A stretch of 64,000 bases of DNA from assembly GCA_963713965.1 (NCBI GenBank), contig OY970217.1, positions 2,046,001-2,110,000 on the forward strand. The letters are read 5' to 3'. This DNA is from CALAGB01 sp963713965. GTDB lineage: Bacteria; Chloroflexota; Chloroflexia; Thermomicrobiales; Thermomicrobiaceae. Position 1 is the first letter of the stretch. Each line of letters begins with the position of its first letter. Shown here one piece after another: positions 24,272 to 32,904 of the stretch. A program made the translations under genes and the position numbers. A model generated the notes under the pieces. The model had not been told where the DNA came from and searched no databases. It saw nothing but the letters and a program-made list of their open reading frames with translations.

Positions 24272-25846
24272 GTGGACGACCCGACGCAGAGACCGGCTCG
24301 GGAGGAGCGATCTGACGGTGCCATACCGTTCGTCGGTCGGACGCGCGAGCTAACCATCCTCCGTCACGCACTGAACGAAGTGAGGTCCGGTCAGCGGCGC
24401 GTCGTTCTGCTTTCTGGTGAGCCAGGGATCGGCAAGACACGCATATCTGAAGCCCTCGCTCTCGAGGCCGCGGACCGTGGCCTTCAGGTTTGCTGGGGCA
24501 GCTGCATCGAGTGGGAAGGCGCTCCGCCGTTCTGGCCCTGGATTCAGGTGATCCGTTCAATCGCTCGTGTGCAGGACATGGCAGCGGTTGAACGGGAGCT
24601 TGGCCCGCGATTCGTGAATCTCGTCTACCTCGTGCCGGAGATCGGCAACGCGCCCATCCCTCCAATTGATCCGCAGTCGCGCGGTGGAGACGCTGGGCGA
24701 TTCCGCCTCTTTGAAAGCATCACGGCATTGCTGAGCTTGGCCGCGCGTGACACGCCAGTTGTCCTGATATTCGATGACCTGCACTGGGCCGACACTCCTT
24801 CTCTTCTGCTGCTCCAGTTCGTGGCGCAACACACGCGCGACGTACCGATATTGCTGCTGGGTACGCATCGCCACGCGGAGGTTGACGCTGATCACCCAAT
24901 GATGGAGCTGGTCAGCGATCTTGTTCGTATACCAGGGACTGAACGGATCCCCTTAGAGGGGCTCGATCCAAATGAGATCCGAATGTTGATCGAGGCGGTC
25001 GCCGGACGGACGTTGCCGGCCGGATCCCTCGACGCGGTCCGCTACCGAGTCGAGGGGAATCCATTGTTCGCGGTAGAGATGAGCCGCTTTCTGTTTGCCC
25101 AGGGTGATCATTCCTTGAGCAAGGTTGACGGTGGTCTCTTTTTCCTGGTCCCAGAGGGCGTCCGCGATGTGCTTGGACGGCGCCTGCGTCGACTGTCTCA
25201 TGACTGCCAGGAACTCCTCACTGTCGCGTCGGTTATCGGCCGCGAGTTCTCGACGCGTCTCCTCACGCACGTCAGCGACCGATCGTTGGACGGTGTCGTG
25301 ACCTTGCTGGATGAAGCTGTCCAGGCTCGGCTGCTTGACCTGTCGACAACCGTCGGAAGCTATCGGTTCCATCATGCGCTCGTGCAAGACGTGCTCTATG
25401 CCGGCCTGGCGCCGAGTCGACGCATGCACTTGCACCAGACGGTAGGAGAAGTGCTCGTCGCGCTTCACTCCCACGATCTCGAACCCGTGCTGGACGAACT
25501 TGCTCGCCACTCTTTCAATTCCCTTCCGATTGGTAATCCGGATCGGGCGCTCGAATACTTGACGAGCGCAGCGGAACGATCACTCGCGCAGCTTGCCTGG
25601 GAGAGCGCCGTAGACCACTACGTGCGGGCGCAGCAGACCTTCGACCTGACCGCGAATCAGGATCTCCGATCAAAATGTGAGCTGTTGCTGGCCCTGGGCG
25701 AGGCGCAAACTCTTGCAGAACGGAGCAATTGGGGATCACCCGCGGCGCGCGACACATTCCTGAGGGCGGCCGAATTGGCCCGCGCGGCAGAGTCCGCCGA
25801 GCAATTCGCCAGGGCCGCGCTGGGTTTGTCGGTCGTAATCTCATGA
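24272..25846 (+). CDS. AAA-ATPase half of a split LuxR-type regulator
   Basis: A 524-residue protein equal to the N-terminal half of large AAA/TPR-LuxR (LAL-like) regulators. It opens with PFVGRTREL, has Walker A GEPGIGKT, a tryptophan-rich PPFWPWIQVIR segment and Walker B VVLIFDDLHWAD, then winged-helix and early TPR segments. The frame stops at TGA 25844-25846, overlapping by four bases (ATGA) the frame that carries the TPR and LuxR parts. Family members are single proteins of about 1,000 residues. One extra base near 25822-25827 (GGGTTT) would restore the continuous sequence AALGFVGR, so a one-base deletion or assembly error is likely. GTG 24272 is a tentative start; TTG 24215 is possible. 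Confidence 0.8.
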   Translation: MDDPTQRPAREERSDGAIPFVGRTRELTILRHALNEVRSGQRRVVLLSGEPGIGKTRISEALALEAADRGLQVCWGSCIEWEGAPPFWPWIQVIRSIARVQDMAAVERELGPRFVNLVYLVPEIGNAPIPPIDPQSRGGDAGRFRLFESITALLSLAARDTPVVLIFDDLHWADTPSLLLLQFVAQHTRDVPILLLGTHRHAEVDADHPMMELVSDLVRIPGTERIPLEGLDPNEIRMLIEAVAGRTLPAGSLDAVRYRVEGNPLFAVEMSRFLFAQGDHSLSKVDGGLFFLVPEGVRDVLGRRLRRLSHDCQELLTVASVIGREFSTRLLTHVSDRSLDGVVTLLDEAVQARLLDLSTTVGSYRFHHALVQDVLYAGLAPSRRMHLHQTVGEVLVALHSHDLEPVLDELARHSFNSLPIGNPDRALEYLTSAAERSLAQLAWESAVDHYVRAQQTFDLTANQDLRSKCELLLALGEAQTLAERSNWGSPAARDTFLRAAELARAAESAEQFARAALGLSVVIS

Positions 25847-27294
25847 CGACTCCTGGTCAAGAAAAGCAGATCGATATGCTCGAAGAAGCACTCGAACGAC
25901 TCGGAACCGAGGATTCGACGCTGCGCGCTCGAGTGCTGGGACGCCTCGCCATCGACCGCAACCTGATCGATTTACCGCGCAATCCTCTCGCGCGAACGGA
26001 TCCATCAAGCCGAATTTCGCAGCTCAGTGATGAGGCGATAGCCGTCGCCCGGCGCCTGGGGGATCCCTCGACACTCGCCTTCACGTTACTGGCTAAGCGC
26101 GTTGCGTGCGCGACCCATGATAATGTCGAAGAGCGCATCGCGCTCACTCATGAAGCAGTCGTACTCACCGAGTCCGCTGGAGATGTTGACACTGGTTGGT
26201 GGGCGACCCTGCTCAATTTCTGGGATTGCGCCGAACTCGGCGATCTCGAGAGAGAGTTGCGTGCCTTTGAACGGCACATCGAAGTGGAGAAACGAGCGCC
26301 GACACCGTTCAAAGAATGGGGTCTCAACGGTAAACGTGGTCACTACGCGTTGCGCGAAGGTGATTTCAAGACCGCGGAAAAATGGGCGCAACGGTCAATA
26401 GGCGATCTCCCGTTGCTTGACTCTCCGTGGGTTCATTTTCACCTTCGGCGTGAGCAGGACCGTCTCCACGAAATTGCGGGGGATCTCGAGCAACTGGGAT
26501 CGCACCACAGTACTTCCTGGATGTGTCGCAACGCGCTGGAAGTGTTACTGGCGGTCGAAGTTGGTTGGGACGATGCACACCAGCGCTTTGAGGCGATGTC
26601 GGCCGATGATTATCTCGATGTTCCCGATACTGAGCGCCGACTCGATGTCCTCATTCTCCTGACTGAAGCCTGTCTCCTGTTAGGGGACGACCGGCGTGCG
26701 CAGATCCTTTATGAACTGCTGCTTCCGTACCGCGATCGGGTGGCCGCTATCCTCGCTCAATTCACGCATTATGGCGCGGTTGCTCGTTTCCTCGGCATGC
26801 TCGCGACAGAGCTTTCCCGATGGGATGAAGCGCAGATCCACTTCGAGACCGCGCTGGAGATCAACGAGCGACTCCGCTTGCGACCTTTCGCCGCGCATAC
26901 CCGCCACGAATGGGCCAAAATGCTGGTCCTACGTGGCGATCCATCCGGTCTGACTCGAGCTCGCGACCTCAACAACCAGGCGCTTTCCGCGGCATGCGAG
27001 ATCGAAATGACTCGGCTCAAGCGCATGGCAGAAAATTTGAGGTCACGCCTCGTGTTCACCGAACCCAGCGCGGCCGTCGCGATTGTCGCGTCGCCCACTG
27101 GTCTCTTCCTCACTCCACGTGAAGCAGAGGTACTGCGGCTGGTCTCGACTGGAAAAGCCAACCGCGACATCGCTGAAGAGCTCTTCCTCAGCGTCCGTAC
27201 GGTCGAGCGCCATGTCGAGAATCTGTATCGCAAGCTCGACGTCCACACCCGTGCTGAGGCCATCGCGTTCGCGCTTCGACACCTTTCTCGTTGA
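25843..27294 (+). CDS. TPR and LuxR-HTH half of the split regulator
   Basis: A 483-residue frame holding a helical TPR-like region (about 1-405) and a C-terminal LuxR/GerE domain with LTPREAEVLRLVSTGKANRDI and the recognition helix region VRTVERHVENLYRKL. If the ATGA overlap is real, the half could be translated by coupling. If not, it is the continuation of the preceding gene after a one-base deletion near 25825. Residues just upstream in this frame (GFVGRNL) look like the conserved continuation of the family, which favours the frameshift reading. It probably controls the oxidase gene downstream, separated by 163 bp. Confidence 0.78.
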   Translation: MTTPGQEKQIDMLEEALERLGTEDSTLRARVLGRLAIDRNLIDLPRNPLARTDPSSRISQLSDEAIAVARRLGDPSTLAFTLLAKRVACATHDNVEERIALTHEAVVLTESAGDVDTGWWATLLNFWDCAELGDLERELRAFERHIEVEKRAPTPFKEWGLNGKRGHYALREGDFKTAEKWAQRSIGDLPLLDSPWVHFHLRREQDRLHEIAGDLEQLGSHHSTSWMCRNALEVLLAVEVGWDDAHQRFEAMSADDYLDVPDTERRLDVLILLTEACLLLGDDRRAQILYELLLPYRDRVAAILAQFTHYGAVARFLGMLATELSRWDEAQIHFETALEINERLRLRPFAAHTRHEWAKMLVLRGDPSGLTRARDLNNQALSAACEIEMTRLKRMAENLRSRLVFTEPSAAVAIVASPTGLFLTPREAEVLRLVSTGKANRDIAEELFLSVRTVERHVENLYRKLDVHTRAEAIAFALRHLSR

Positions 27295-27418
27295 TCATCA
27301 TCTGGGTAGTTCCCGCCATCACCCATCGCCGCCCTTGAGCCAATTGGGTACGTCCACGGAAGTCCCGCGAGTTGTGTGACGCTAAAGTCGAGCCATCGTC
27401 AGCACGCTGTCACGAATG

Positions 27419-27441
27419 TCGTATCCCGCCCTGGGATACGA
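27419..27441. promoter_or_regulatory. Perfect 9-bp palindrome before the oxidase gene
   Basis: Arms TCGTATCCC and GGGATACGA are exact inverted repeats around five bases, ending 16 bp before the ATG at 27458. Position and symmetry suggest an operator or an RNA hairpin just ahead of the ribosome site (GGAG at 27447-27450). The binding protein is unknown. Confidence 0.6.
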
Positions 27442-27457
27442 GATTTGGAGAAATACG

Positions 27458-28846
27458 ATGGCTACGACACCCGTGATTCGTGATGCCGCTCTTCTGGACG
27501 ATGCAGCGCTGCAAGCTTTCAGAGACCAACTGCGCGGTCCGCTCCTGCTACCGGAGGATCCTGACTATGACGCCGCTCGAATCGTCTGGAACGCGATGAT
27601 CGACCATCATCCGGCGCTGATCGCCCGCGCTCGCGGAGCCGCCGATGTGATGGCGACGGTGAACTTCGCGCGTGACCACGATCTAGTTCTCTCGATCAAA
27701 GGCGGCGGCCACAGTGTCTCGGGCAAGGCGGTGGCCGAGGGTGGCCTGATGCTCGATCTCTCCTTGATGAAAGGGATTCGGGTCGACCCCAATCGACGTA
27801 CGGTTCGCGCCGAATCGGGGGTCCTTTGGCAGGAACTGGACCGAGAGACTCACGCCTTCGGGCTGGCGACGCCCGGCGGCGTGGTCGGTACCACTGGCAT
27901 CGCCGGGCTGTCGCTCGGCGGCGGGCAGAGCTGGATCGTCTCCAAGTACGGTTTCACCATCGACAATTTGCTCTCGATCGACATCGTGACCGCCGACGGC
28001 CAACTGCGCCATGTCAACGCCGAGGAGAACCCCGATCTCTTCTGGGCGATTCGCGGTGCCGGGCACAATTTCGGGGTGGCGACTTCGTTCGAGTATCGAC
28101 TGCACGCGGTCCACACCGTGCTCGGTGGAATGCTCCTCTACCCAATCGACCGGGCGGCCAATGTGCTGCGCTTCTATCGGGAGTTCAGCGTGACCCAGCC
28201 GGACGAGCTGACCACCTATGCAGCTCTGCTGACGGCGCCGGACGGTAACCTCGTCGCGGCGATCATCCCGTGCTACACCGGTGACCTCGATGAGGGAATG
28301 CGCGTACTGGCTCCGATCCGTGCCTATGGTCCGCCGATCGTCGACACGATCGCCCCAATTCCTCATCCAGTCATGCAGGGGTTGATCACGGCTGCCTATC
28401 CGGAGGGCCGGCAAAACTACTGGAAATCCGCCCTGAGCAACCGGCTCAGCGACAAGCTGATTGACACGCTCATTGACCATGCGGGAGAGATGCCGTCCCC
28501 TTACTCGGTGATCGTGATCATTGATTGTCACGGGGCCTATCGACGCGTCGGCAAGACGGAGACGGCCTACTACCATCGCGATAAGCAATACGACGTGGTG
28601 CTGACGGCAAACTGGGAGGATCCGGCGGAGAACGAGCGGAACATTGGGTGGACGCGAGCCTGCTTCGATGCGATCAAGCCGGAGCTTGAAGAGGGTGCCT
28701 ATGTTAACGATCTCGGCGACGATGAGGCGAATCCCGCCGCGCGGGCCTATGGCGGCAACTATCCTCGCCTGGTCGAACTGAAGACCAAGTACGACCCGAC
28801 CAACCTCTTCCGTATGAACCAGAATATCAAGCCCGCCGCTCAATAG
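27458..28846 (+). CDS. FAD-linked oxidase, berberine-bridge type
   Basis: A 462-residue flavoprotein of the PCMH/vanillyl-alcohol-oxidase fold with a C-terminal BBE segment. FAD-binding motifs are LSIKGGGHSVSGKAV, where the His is the usual covalent attachment site, then GGVVGTTGIAGLSLGGG and GAGHNFGVAT. The BBE part shows GGNYPRLVELKTKYDPTNLFRMNQNI. The second covalent-linkage cysteine of bicovalent members is not seen: that loop reads GGVVGTTG without Cys. ATG 27458 is chosen, with GGAG seven bases upstream. It probably oxidises an alcohol, sugar or alkaloid-like substrate with O2. The adjacent regulator and palindrome suggest inducible expression. Confidence 0.9.
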   Translation: MATTPVIRDAALLDDAALQAFRDQLRGPLLLPEDPDYDAARIVWNAMIDHHPALIARARGAADVMATVNFARDHDLVLSIKGGGHSVSGKAVAEGGLMLDLSLMKGIRVDPNRRTVRAESGVLWQELDRETHAFGLATPGGVVGTTGIAGLSLGGGQSWIVSKYGFTIDNLLSIDIVTADGQLRHVNAEENPDLFWAIRGAGHNFGVATSFEYRLHAVHTVLGGMLLYPIDRAANVLRFYREFSVTQPDELTTYAALLTAPDGNLVAAIIPCYTGDLDEGMRVLAPIRAYGPPIVDTIAPIPHPVMQGLITAAYPEGRQNYWKSALSNRLSDKLIDTLIDHAGEMPSPYSVIVIIDCHGAYRRVGKTETAYYHRDKQYDVVLTANWEDPAENERNIGWTRACFDAIKPELEEGAYVNDLGDDEANPAARAYGGNYPRLVELKTKYDPTNLFRMNQNIKPAAQ

Positions 28847-28968
28847 AGCGAATGCCGATCACCGGATTGTCCCACGCCCCGGCCATTGACCGGGGCGTCC
28901 GTCCGCGGCGCAATAGTTCGGGTGTGTTTTGGAGCCGTTGCATGAGTGAGGGCAATTTTCAGAGCGGC

Positions 28969-29790
28969 CTACTCCCGCCCCGTCACCCAGTCGTAGCGCG
29001 GGTCGTCGTCGATGACGGGACTGGTTGGTCGACGCCCCAGCGTCTCACCGCCGTCGACGCTGATGACCGCGCCGGTGATGTAGCTGGAAGCGTCGGAGGC
29101 CAGGAAGAGGACCACCGAGGCGACTTCGTCCGGATCGCCGGGACGCGCGAGCGGCAACGTCGGGATGCGCTTTCCCAGACCTTTGGCCATGGTCGGTGGC
29201 AGGGGCTTGGGCTGGGTGTCGATCAAGCCGGGACTGACGACGTTGACCAGGATGTCGTGGGGCGCCAGCTCGATAGCGGCTACGCGCGTGAAGGATTCGG
29301 TGGCGGCACGACTGGAGGCGTAGGCGGCCGAGCCGGGCGATCCCTTGACGGTGACGCCGGACGAGAAGTTGATGATGCGGCCACCGCGTTCACCCGCGAT
29401 CATGGCTTTGGCGGCGGCGCGGGTCATCAAGAAGGTGCCACGCGTGTTGACGGCGTAGATGGTGTCCCACACCTCCTGTCGCTCGTCGAAGATGGAGGCG
29501 TGTGGTGCCACTGCGGCGTTGTTGACGCAGACGTCGAGCTTGCCGAAACGCTCCACGGCAGCATCGACGATGGCTTGCGCTCCGGCCTCCGTGCTGACGT
29601 CGGCCACCAACGACGCGACACGCTCCGGATCGAGCGAGACGCAGGTCTCGGCCAATCCCGCTTCATCCCGATCGGCCGCCAGCACCGAAGCGCCCGCCGA
29701 CGCGAAGCGCTGCGCCATCACGCGTCCAACACCGCGCGCGGCCCCCGTCACGATCACGACACGATTCGAGAAGTCAAACGAAACAGTCAT
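28969..29790 (-). CDS. Short-chain dehydrogenase/reductase with Tyr-x3-Arg
   Basis: A 273-residue classical SDR. The cofactor site is TGAARGVG (15-22), followed by the NNA motif (90-92), catalytic Ser in NFSSG (143/144) and Tyr157 in YASSR. The invariant lysine of the YxxxK motif is Arg161 here (codon CGT), which should change or weaken catalysis. Asp40 after the second strand favours NAD over NADP. The C-terminal GAVISVDGGETL is typical. Its last 47 bases are duplicated at 24086-24132. The gene is convergent with the oxidase gene. The substrate is unknown. Confidence 0.9.
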   Translation of the reverse strand: MTVSFDFSNRVVIVTGAARGVGRVMAQRFASAGASVLAADRDEAGLAETCVSLDPERVASLVADVSTEAGAQAIVDAAVERFGKLDVCVNNAAVAPHASIFDERQEVWDTIYAVNTRGTFLMTRAAAKAMIAGERGGRIINFSSGVTVKGSPGSAAYASSRAATESFTRVAAIELAPHDILVNVVSPGLIDTQPKPLPPTMAKGLGKRIPTLPLARPGDPDEVASVVLFLASDASSYITGAVISVDGGETLGRRPTSPVIDDDPRYDWVTGRE

Positions 29791-30030
29791 GGATGCACCG
29801 CCTCATCAATGGATTGATATTCGCCCACCGTCTGCACTGGGTTGAAACCGCCGCGCTCATCTAACCGAAGCAGGCTGAGCAGACAATTCTTTCGCCATAT
29901 CGCCACGATGCGCCGCCGTTTCGGCCATCAAAGCTCAGCCCCTTCAGAGGCTTCGCATAGAGTAGCCTGGGATCTTTAGTCCAGGGCGATTGTGGATGTG
30001 ATTCCGGAGGCTTCGAGCCTCGCAATCCGC

Positions 30031-30057
30031 CGGCGGCCACAGGTGCCGCCGCTACGT
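30031..30057. repeat. 27-bp dispersed repeat, copy 2
   Basis: Matches 7150-7176 with one mismatch (CGGCGGCCA versus CGGCGGCCG at its start). It lies between two minus-strand genes; the rest of 29791-30086 shows nothing definite. Confidence 0.6.
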
Positions 30058-30086
30058 CGCACGGTTCGCGCGACTATCCTCTCACA

Positions 30087-30467
30087 TCACCCCTCGACCC
30101 GCATCTCCAGAAAATCGTCGACCTTTAGCAGGCCGAGGATCACGCCAACCGCCTTGGGGACGTTTTGGTGCTGCGGGTCGTGGAAGAGCCGCGGTTCGGT
30201 CAGTTGCCACATGCGGCCGCGCGTCTCCAGTCGACAGCCACCCTTTGCCAGGACATTGCGCACCCACTGCGAGTCACGCCCGTAGGTGAGGGCGAAGACG
30301 AATCCGCCCGGACGCTGAAAGACGTTGACCGGTGTCCGATACGTCTTACCGCTCTTGCGACCAGTATGGATTACCACGCCGAAACCGGGCAGGCGAGGTG
30401 CCAGCGGCGATGTAATGCGATTGGTGGCGTGCCGATTGAAGCGGGCGAGCCAACGTGGAGCGGGCAT
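30087..30467 (-). CDS. DDN-like deazaflavin (F420)-dependent nitroreductase family protein
   Basis: A 126-residue split-barrel protein. The family pattern is clear: an N-terminal helix (RWLARFNRHATN), VVIHTGRKSGKTYRTPVNVF, GFVFALTYGRDSQWVRNVLAKGGC and the closing VDDFLEMRVEG. Members reduce quinones or nitro compounds with F420H2 in mycobacteria; some bind other flavins or haem. ATG 30467 is preferred because GGAGGT is seven bases upstream; the longer frame to 30677 is spurious. It is transcribed divergently from the ThDP enzyme gene, sharing a 157-bp intergenic region. Confidence 0.87.
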   Translation of the reverse strand: MPAPRWLARFNRHATNRITSPLAPRLPGFGVVIHTGRKSGKTYRTPVNVFQRPGGFVFALTYGRDSQWVRNVLAKGGCRLETRGRMWQLTEPRLFHDPQHQNVPKAVGVILGLLKVDDFLEMRVEG

Positions 30468-30624
30468 GGTTGGGACCTCCATCTCAGTCGTGGTTGATCC
30501 GGATCGTACTGACTCATCATCACAGGTTCGGTGCCCTCGCTCACCCCACTTGCCCGCTTGCATGGCTCGGTTCGCACGGCGATACTCGTCCATCATGACC
30601 AGCAACAGACGAGTGGGGGTAGCG

Positions 30625-32328
30625 ATGCAGACCGAAACCAGCGGACGAGTGACACAACGTAGCGGCAAAGCGATCATCGAGGCCTTGAAGGCGGAGGGGG
30701 TCGAGCACGTCTTCGGACTGGTTGGCTCGCACGTTCTGGAGATCTACGACGCGCTGGCCGACGAGCCATCCATCCGCCACATCACCGTCAAGCATGAGAC
30801 CACCGCCAGCGGCATGGCCGACGCCTACGGCCGCCTGACCGGCAAGCCAGGAGTCGTGCTGGTGACGGCGGGGCCAGGCGCGACCAACTCTCTGACCGGC
30901 GTGGCGCAGGCGTACATGTCCGCTTCGCCGATGGTCCACATCTCCGGAGCGGTTCCGCGTGGCGCATCCTACGAGTCCTTTCATGGCGTCGACAAGGAGA
31001 ACTTTCTCGTCCCCATGTTCGCCGAAGTGACCAAGTGGAGCGTCTCGGTCCAGCGCCCGGAGGATATCCCGCACGTCCTCGCGCGCGCCTTCGCCATCGC
31101 CCAGAGCGGACGACCCGGGCCAGTGCACGTCGAGATCCCGCAGGACGTGCTGTTGGCCGACGCCGTTGAGATGGACGTATACGAGCGTGCCGAGATCGAA
31201 CCGGAGAGTCTGAGTGACGACGACCTGACCGCGCTGACGGCTCGCATTCGTGAGAGCAAGCGGCCGGTCATCTGGGCCGGCAAAGGCGTCAAAGCGCGCT
31301 TCGCGCATGAGGAACTGGCTGAACTGGCCGAATTGCTCGAGGCGCCGGTGATACTCTCGGGCGATGCGTCGGGCGGCATTCCCGACACCCACCCGCTCTC
31401 GACCGGCCAGCTGGCTCTCTACGACCGCACCCCGCTGCAGAAGCAACTGGCCGCCGAAGCGGACCTGATCGTGGCAATCGGCGAGCGCGGAGGTACTGGG
31501 CACGGCGACGTCATCTTCAGCCTGAGTGAGGCGCCCGTGGTTGGCATCTGGCTGGGGAACGAAGGCGAAAAGCACGATCCACGTTCGCAGGCGGGCGCCG
31601 TGGCCGATATCAAGGTCGGACTCGATCAGCTGCTGGAAGCCATCGGAGATCAGCAGCGGCCGGTTGACCAGACGCTACGTGACCGCATCGTTCGTGGCAA
31701 GACCGGCCTGCGCCAGCACATCCGCGAGCAGATCAAGCGGGACTACGGTTTGGACTCTCCAATGCACTACGGTGTGGCCCTGGAAAGCCTCTCTGACCTG
31801 GTCGATGCCGACACCATTGTGCTGGGGGACATCGGCAGTCACAATCAGTGGACGCGCATGCTGGTCGAGACGCTGAACCGCACCACGTTCACGCCGGAAG
31901 GCTACTGGGGAGCCATGGGCTTCGGATTACCTGCCTCGATGGCCGCCAAGCTGGCCTTCCCCGATAAGAAGGTGGTAGCCGTGACCGGCGACGGCTGCTT
32001 CCTGATGGCGAGCGCCGATTTCTCCACCGCCGTAGAGAACGACCTCAACCCGGTCATCATCATCCTGAACGACCGGCAGTACGGCATGATCGTCGGCATG
32101 CAGCAGGGTTACTACGGACGCAAGAGCGAGACGGCGTTGGACGGTCCCGACTTCGTGGCCTACGCCCGCTCGTTCGGCGGCGACGGCATGCGGGTCGATC
32201 GACCGGAGCAGATGCGCGAAGCGCTGGAGCGCGGCTTCGCCAGCTCGACCATCTTCGTCATCGATGCCGGCTGCGACTACCGGCACCCGACCTACAACCT
32301 GGCCAAATCGGCCGAGGAGATGGGGTAG
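30625..32328 (+). CDS. ThDP-dependent enzyme, acetolactate synthase-like
   Basis: A 567-residue full-length three-domain ThDP enzyme. The PYR domain has the activating Glu in TVKHETTASGMADAYGRLTG, followed by VTAGPGATN. The central FAD/DHS-like domain is about 190-340. The PP domain carries the ThDP/Mg motif VAVTGDGCFLMASADFSTAVEN with NDRQYGM. It resembles large-subunit acetolactate synthase, benzoylformate decarboxylase or oxalyl-CoA decarboxylase relatives. No regulatory small subunit or branched-chain gene is nearby, so biosynthetic IlvB is unlikely. ATG 30625 follows GTGGGGGTAGCG. A hairpin follows the stop codon. Confidence 0.87.
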   Translation: MQTETSGRVTQRSGKAIIEALKAEGVEHVFGLVGSHVLEIYDALADEPSIRHITVKHETTASGMADAYGRLTGKPGVVLVTAGPGATNSLTGVAQAYMSASPMVHISGAVPRGASYESFHGVDKENFLVPMFAEVTKWSVSVQRPEDIPHVLARAFAIAQSGRPGPVHVEIPQDVLLADAVEMDVYERAEIEPESLSDDDLTALTARIRESKRPVIWAGKGVKARFAHEELAELAELLEAPVILSGDASGGIPDTHPLSTGQLALYDRTPLQKQLAAEADLIVAIGERGGTGHGDVIFSLSEAPVVGIWLGNEGEKHDPRSQAGAVADIKVGLDQLLEAIGDQQRPVDQTLRDRIVRGKTGLRQHIREQIKRDYGLDSPMHYGVALESLSDLVDADTIVLGDIGSHNQWTRMLVETLNRTTFTPEGYWGAMGFGLPASMAAKLAFPDKKVVAVTGDGCFLMASADFSTAVENDLNPVIIILNDRQYGMIVGMQQGYYGRKSETALDGPDFVAYARSFGGDGMRVDRPEQMREALERGFASSTIFVIDAGCDYRHPTYNLAKSAEEMG

Positions 32329-32338
32329 CAGGTTCTCC

Positions 32339-32372
32339 GGCCAGTGCCACCCTGACGCCTGTGGCGCTGGCC
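32339..32372 (+). terminator. Hairpin after the ThDP enzyme gene
   Basis: Arms GGCCAGTGCCAC and GTGGCGCTGGCC pair over 12 positions (one G-U) around a ten-base loop, starting ten bases after the stop codon. There is no U-tract, so termination is probable but not certain. Confidence 0.55.
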
Positions 32373-32544
32373 AATCCTCAGGTTGCGTCGGAACGTTTCA
32401 GACGCCAGGAAGAGCGACTTGCCGGGACGGACGCTGGTCAGTTCGGTGTAAACAACGATGCCAGCGATTCGTGCCTGGACACTCTTTTCGCACAAAACAA
32501 GATTGTGTATAAGAAATTCGTCAAATTCTCAATTGTTCACACTC

Positions 32545-32573
32545 TTGTAACGAGATTCACCCTGGTGTATTCT
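32545..32573 (+). promoter_or_regulatory. Sigma-70-type promoter
   Basis: TTGTAA (32545-32550), a 17-bp spacer ending in TG, then TATTCT (32568-32573): a near-consensus extended -10 promoter in an AT-rich stretch. The start of transcription is expected near 32580. Confidence 0.65.
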
Positions 32574-32904
32574 TGAGGGGCAGGAGCAATTCAGCCTTCC
32601 TGAAGGGCTCGGTACCCGCGGCTTTGCGCAGCCGATCACCGGGGATGCAAACCTCGCCACGACTTGACACTCGCACTTGGGTCCGTCACTAACCGCCGCT
32701 CGGTCCATCATCTTGGTGCTGAGTGATTCAGCGCTCGTGGTCAGGACACCCTGACTCGAATACAGCGAGCGCTTGGTGCTGGCTCAGGACTGACCGATGA
32801 ATGCGTGACGTGTCTCGTGGAATCCTCAGCGTCCACTCGCGGCACCGGACGTCTGCCTTTGGGAAAACATTGTAGCCCTCCATCGGCTCGAGAAGTGCGA
32901 TCCG
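32574..32904 (+). other. Structured untranslated leader, unclassified
   Basis: About 325 bases between the promoter and the next start codon with no supportable ORF. The first 100 bases are rich in stems: AGCCTTCCTGAAGGGCT (imperfect), CGGCT-TTGCGC-AGCCG, and CCCG/CGGG pairings around it. This could be a riboswitch or other cis-acting RNA. I could not fit it to the TPP, cobalamin, SAM, c-di-GMP, c-di-AMP or fluoride riboswitch cores. The part from 32339 to 32544 is otherwise empty apart from the hairpin. Confidence 0.4.

Noticed and set aside
32574..32720. Known riboswitch (TPP, cobalamin, SAM, c-di-GMP, c-di-AMP, fluoride)
   Set aside because: The fixed core sequences of these classes are not present; left as unclassified structure.
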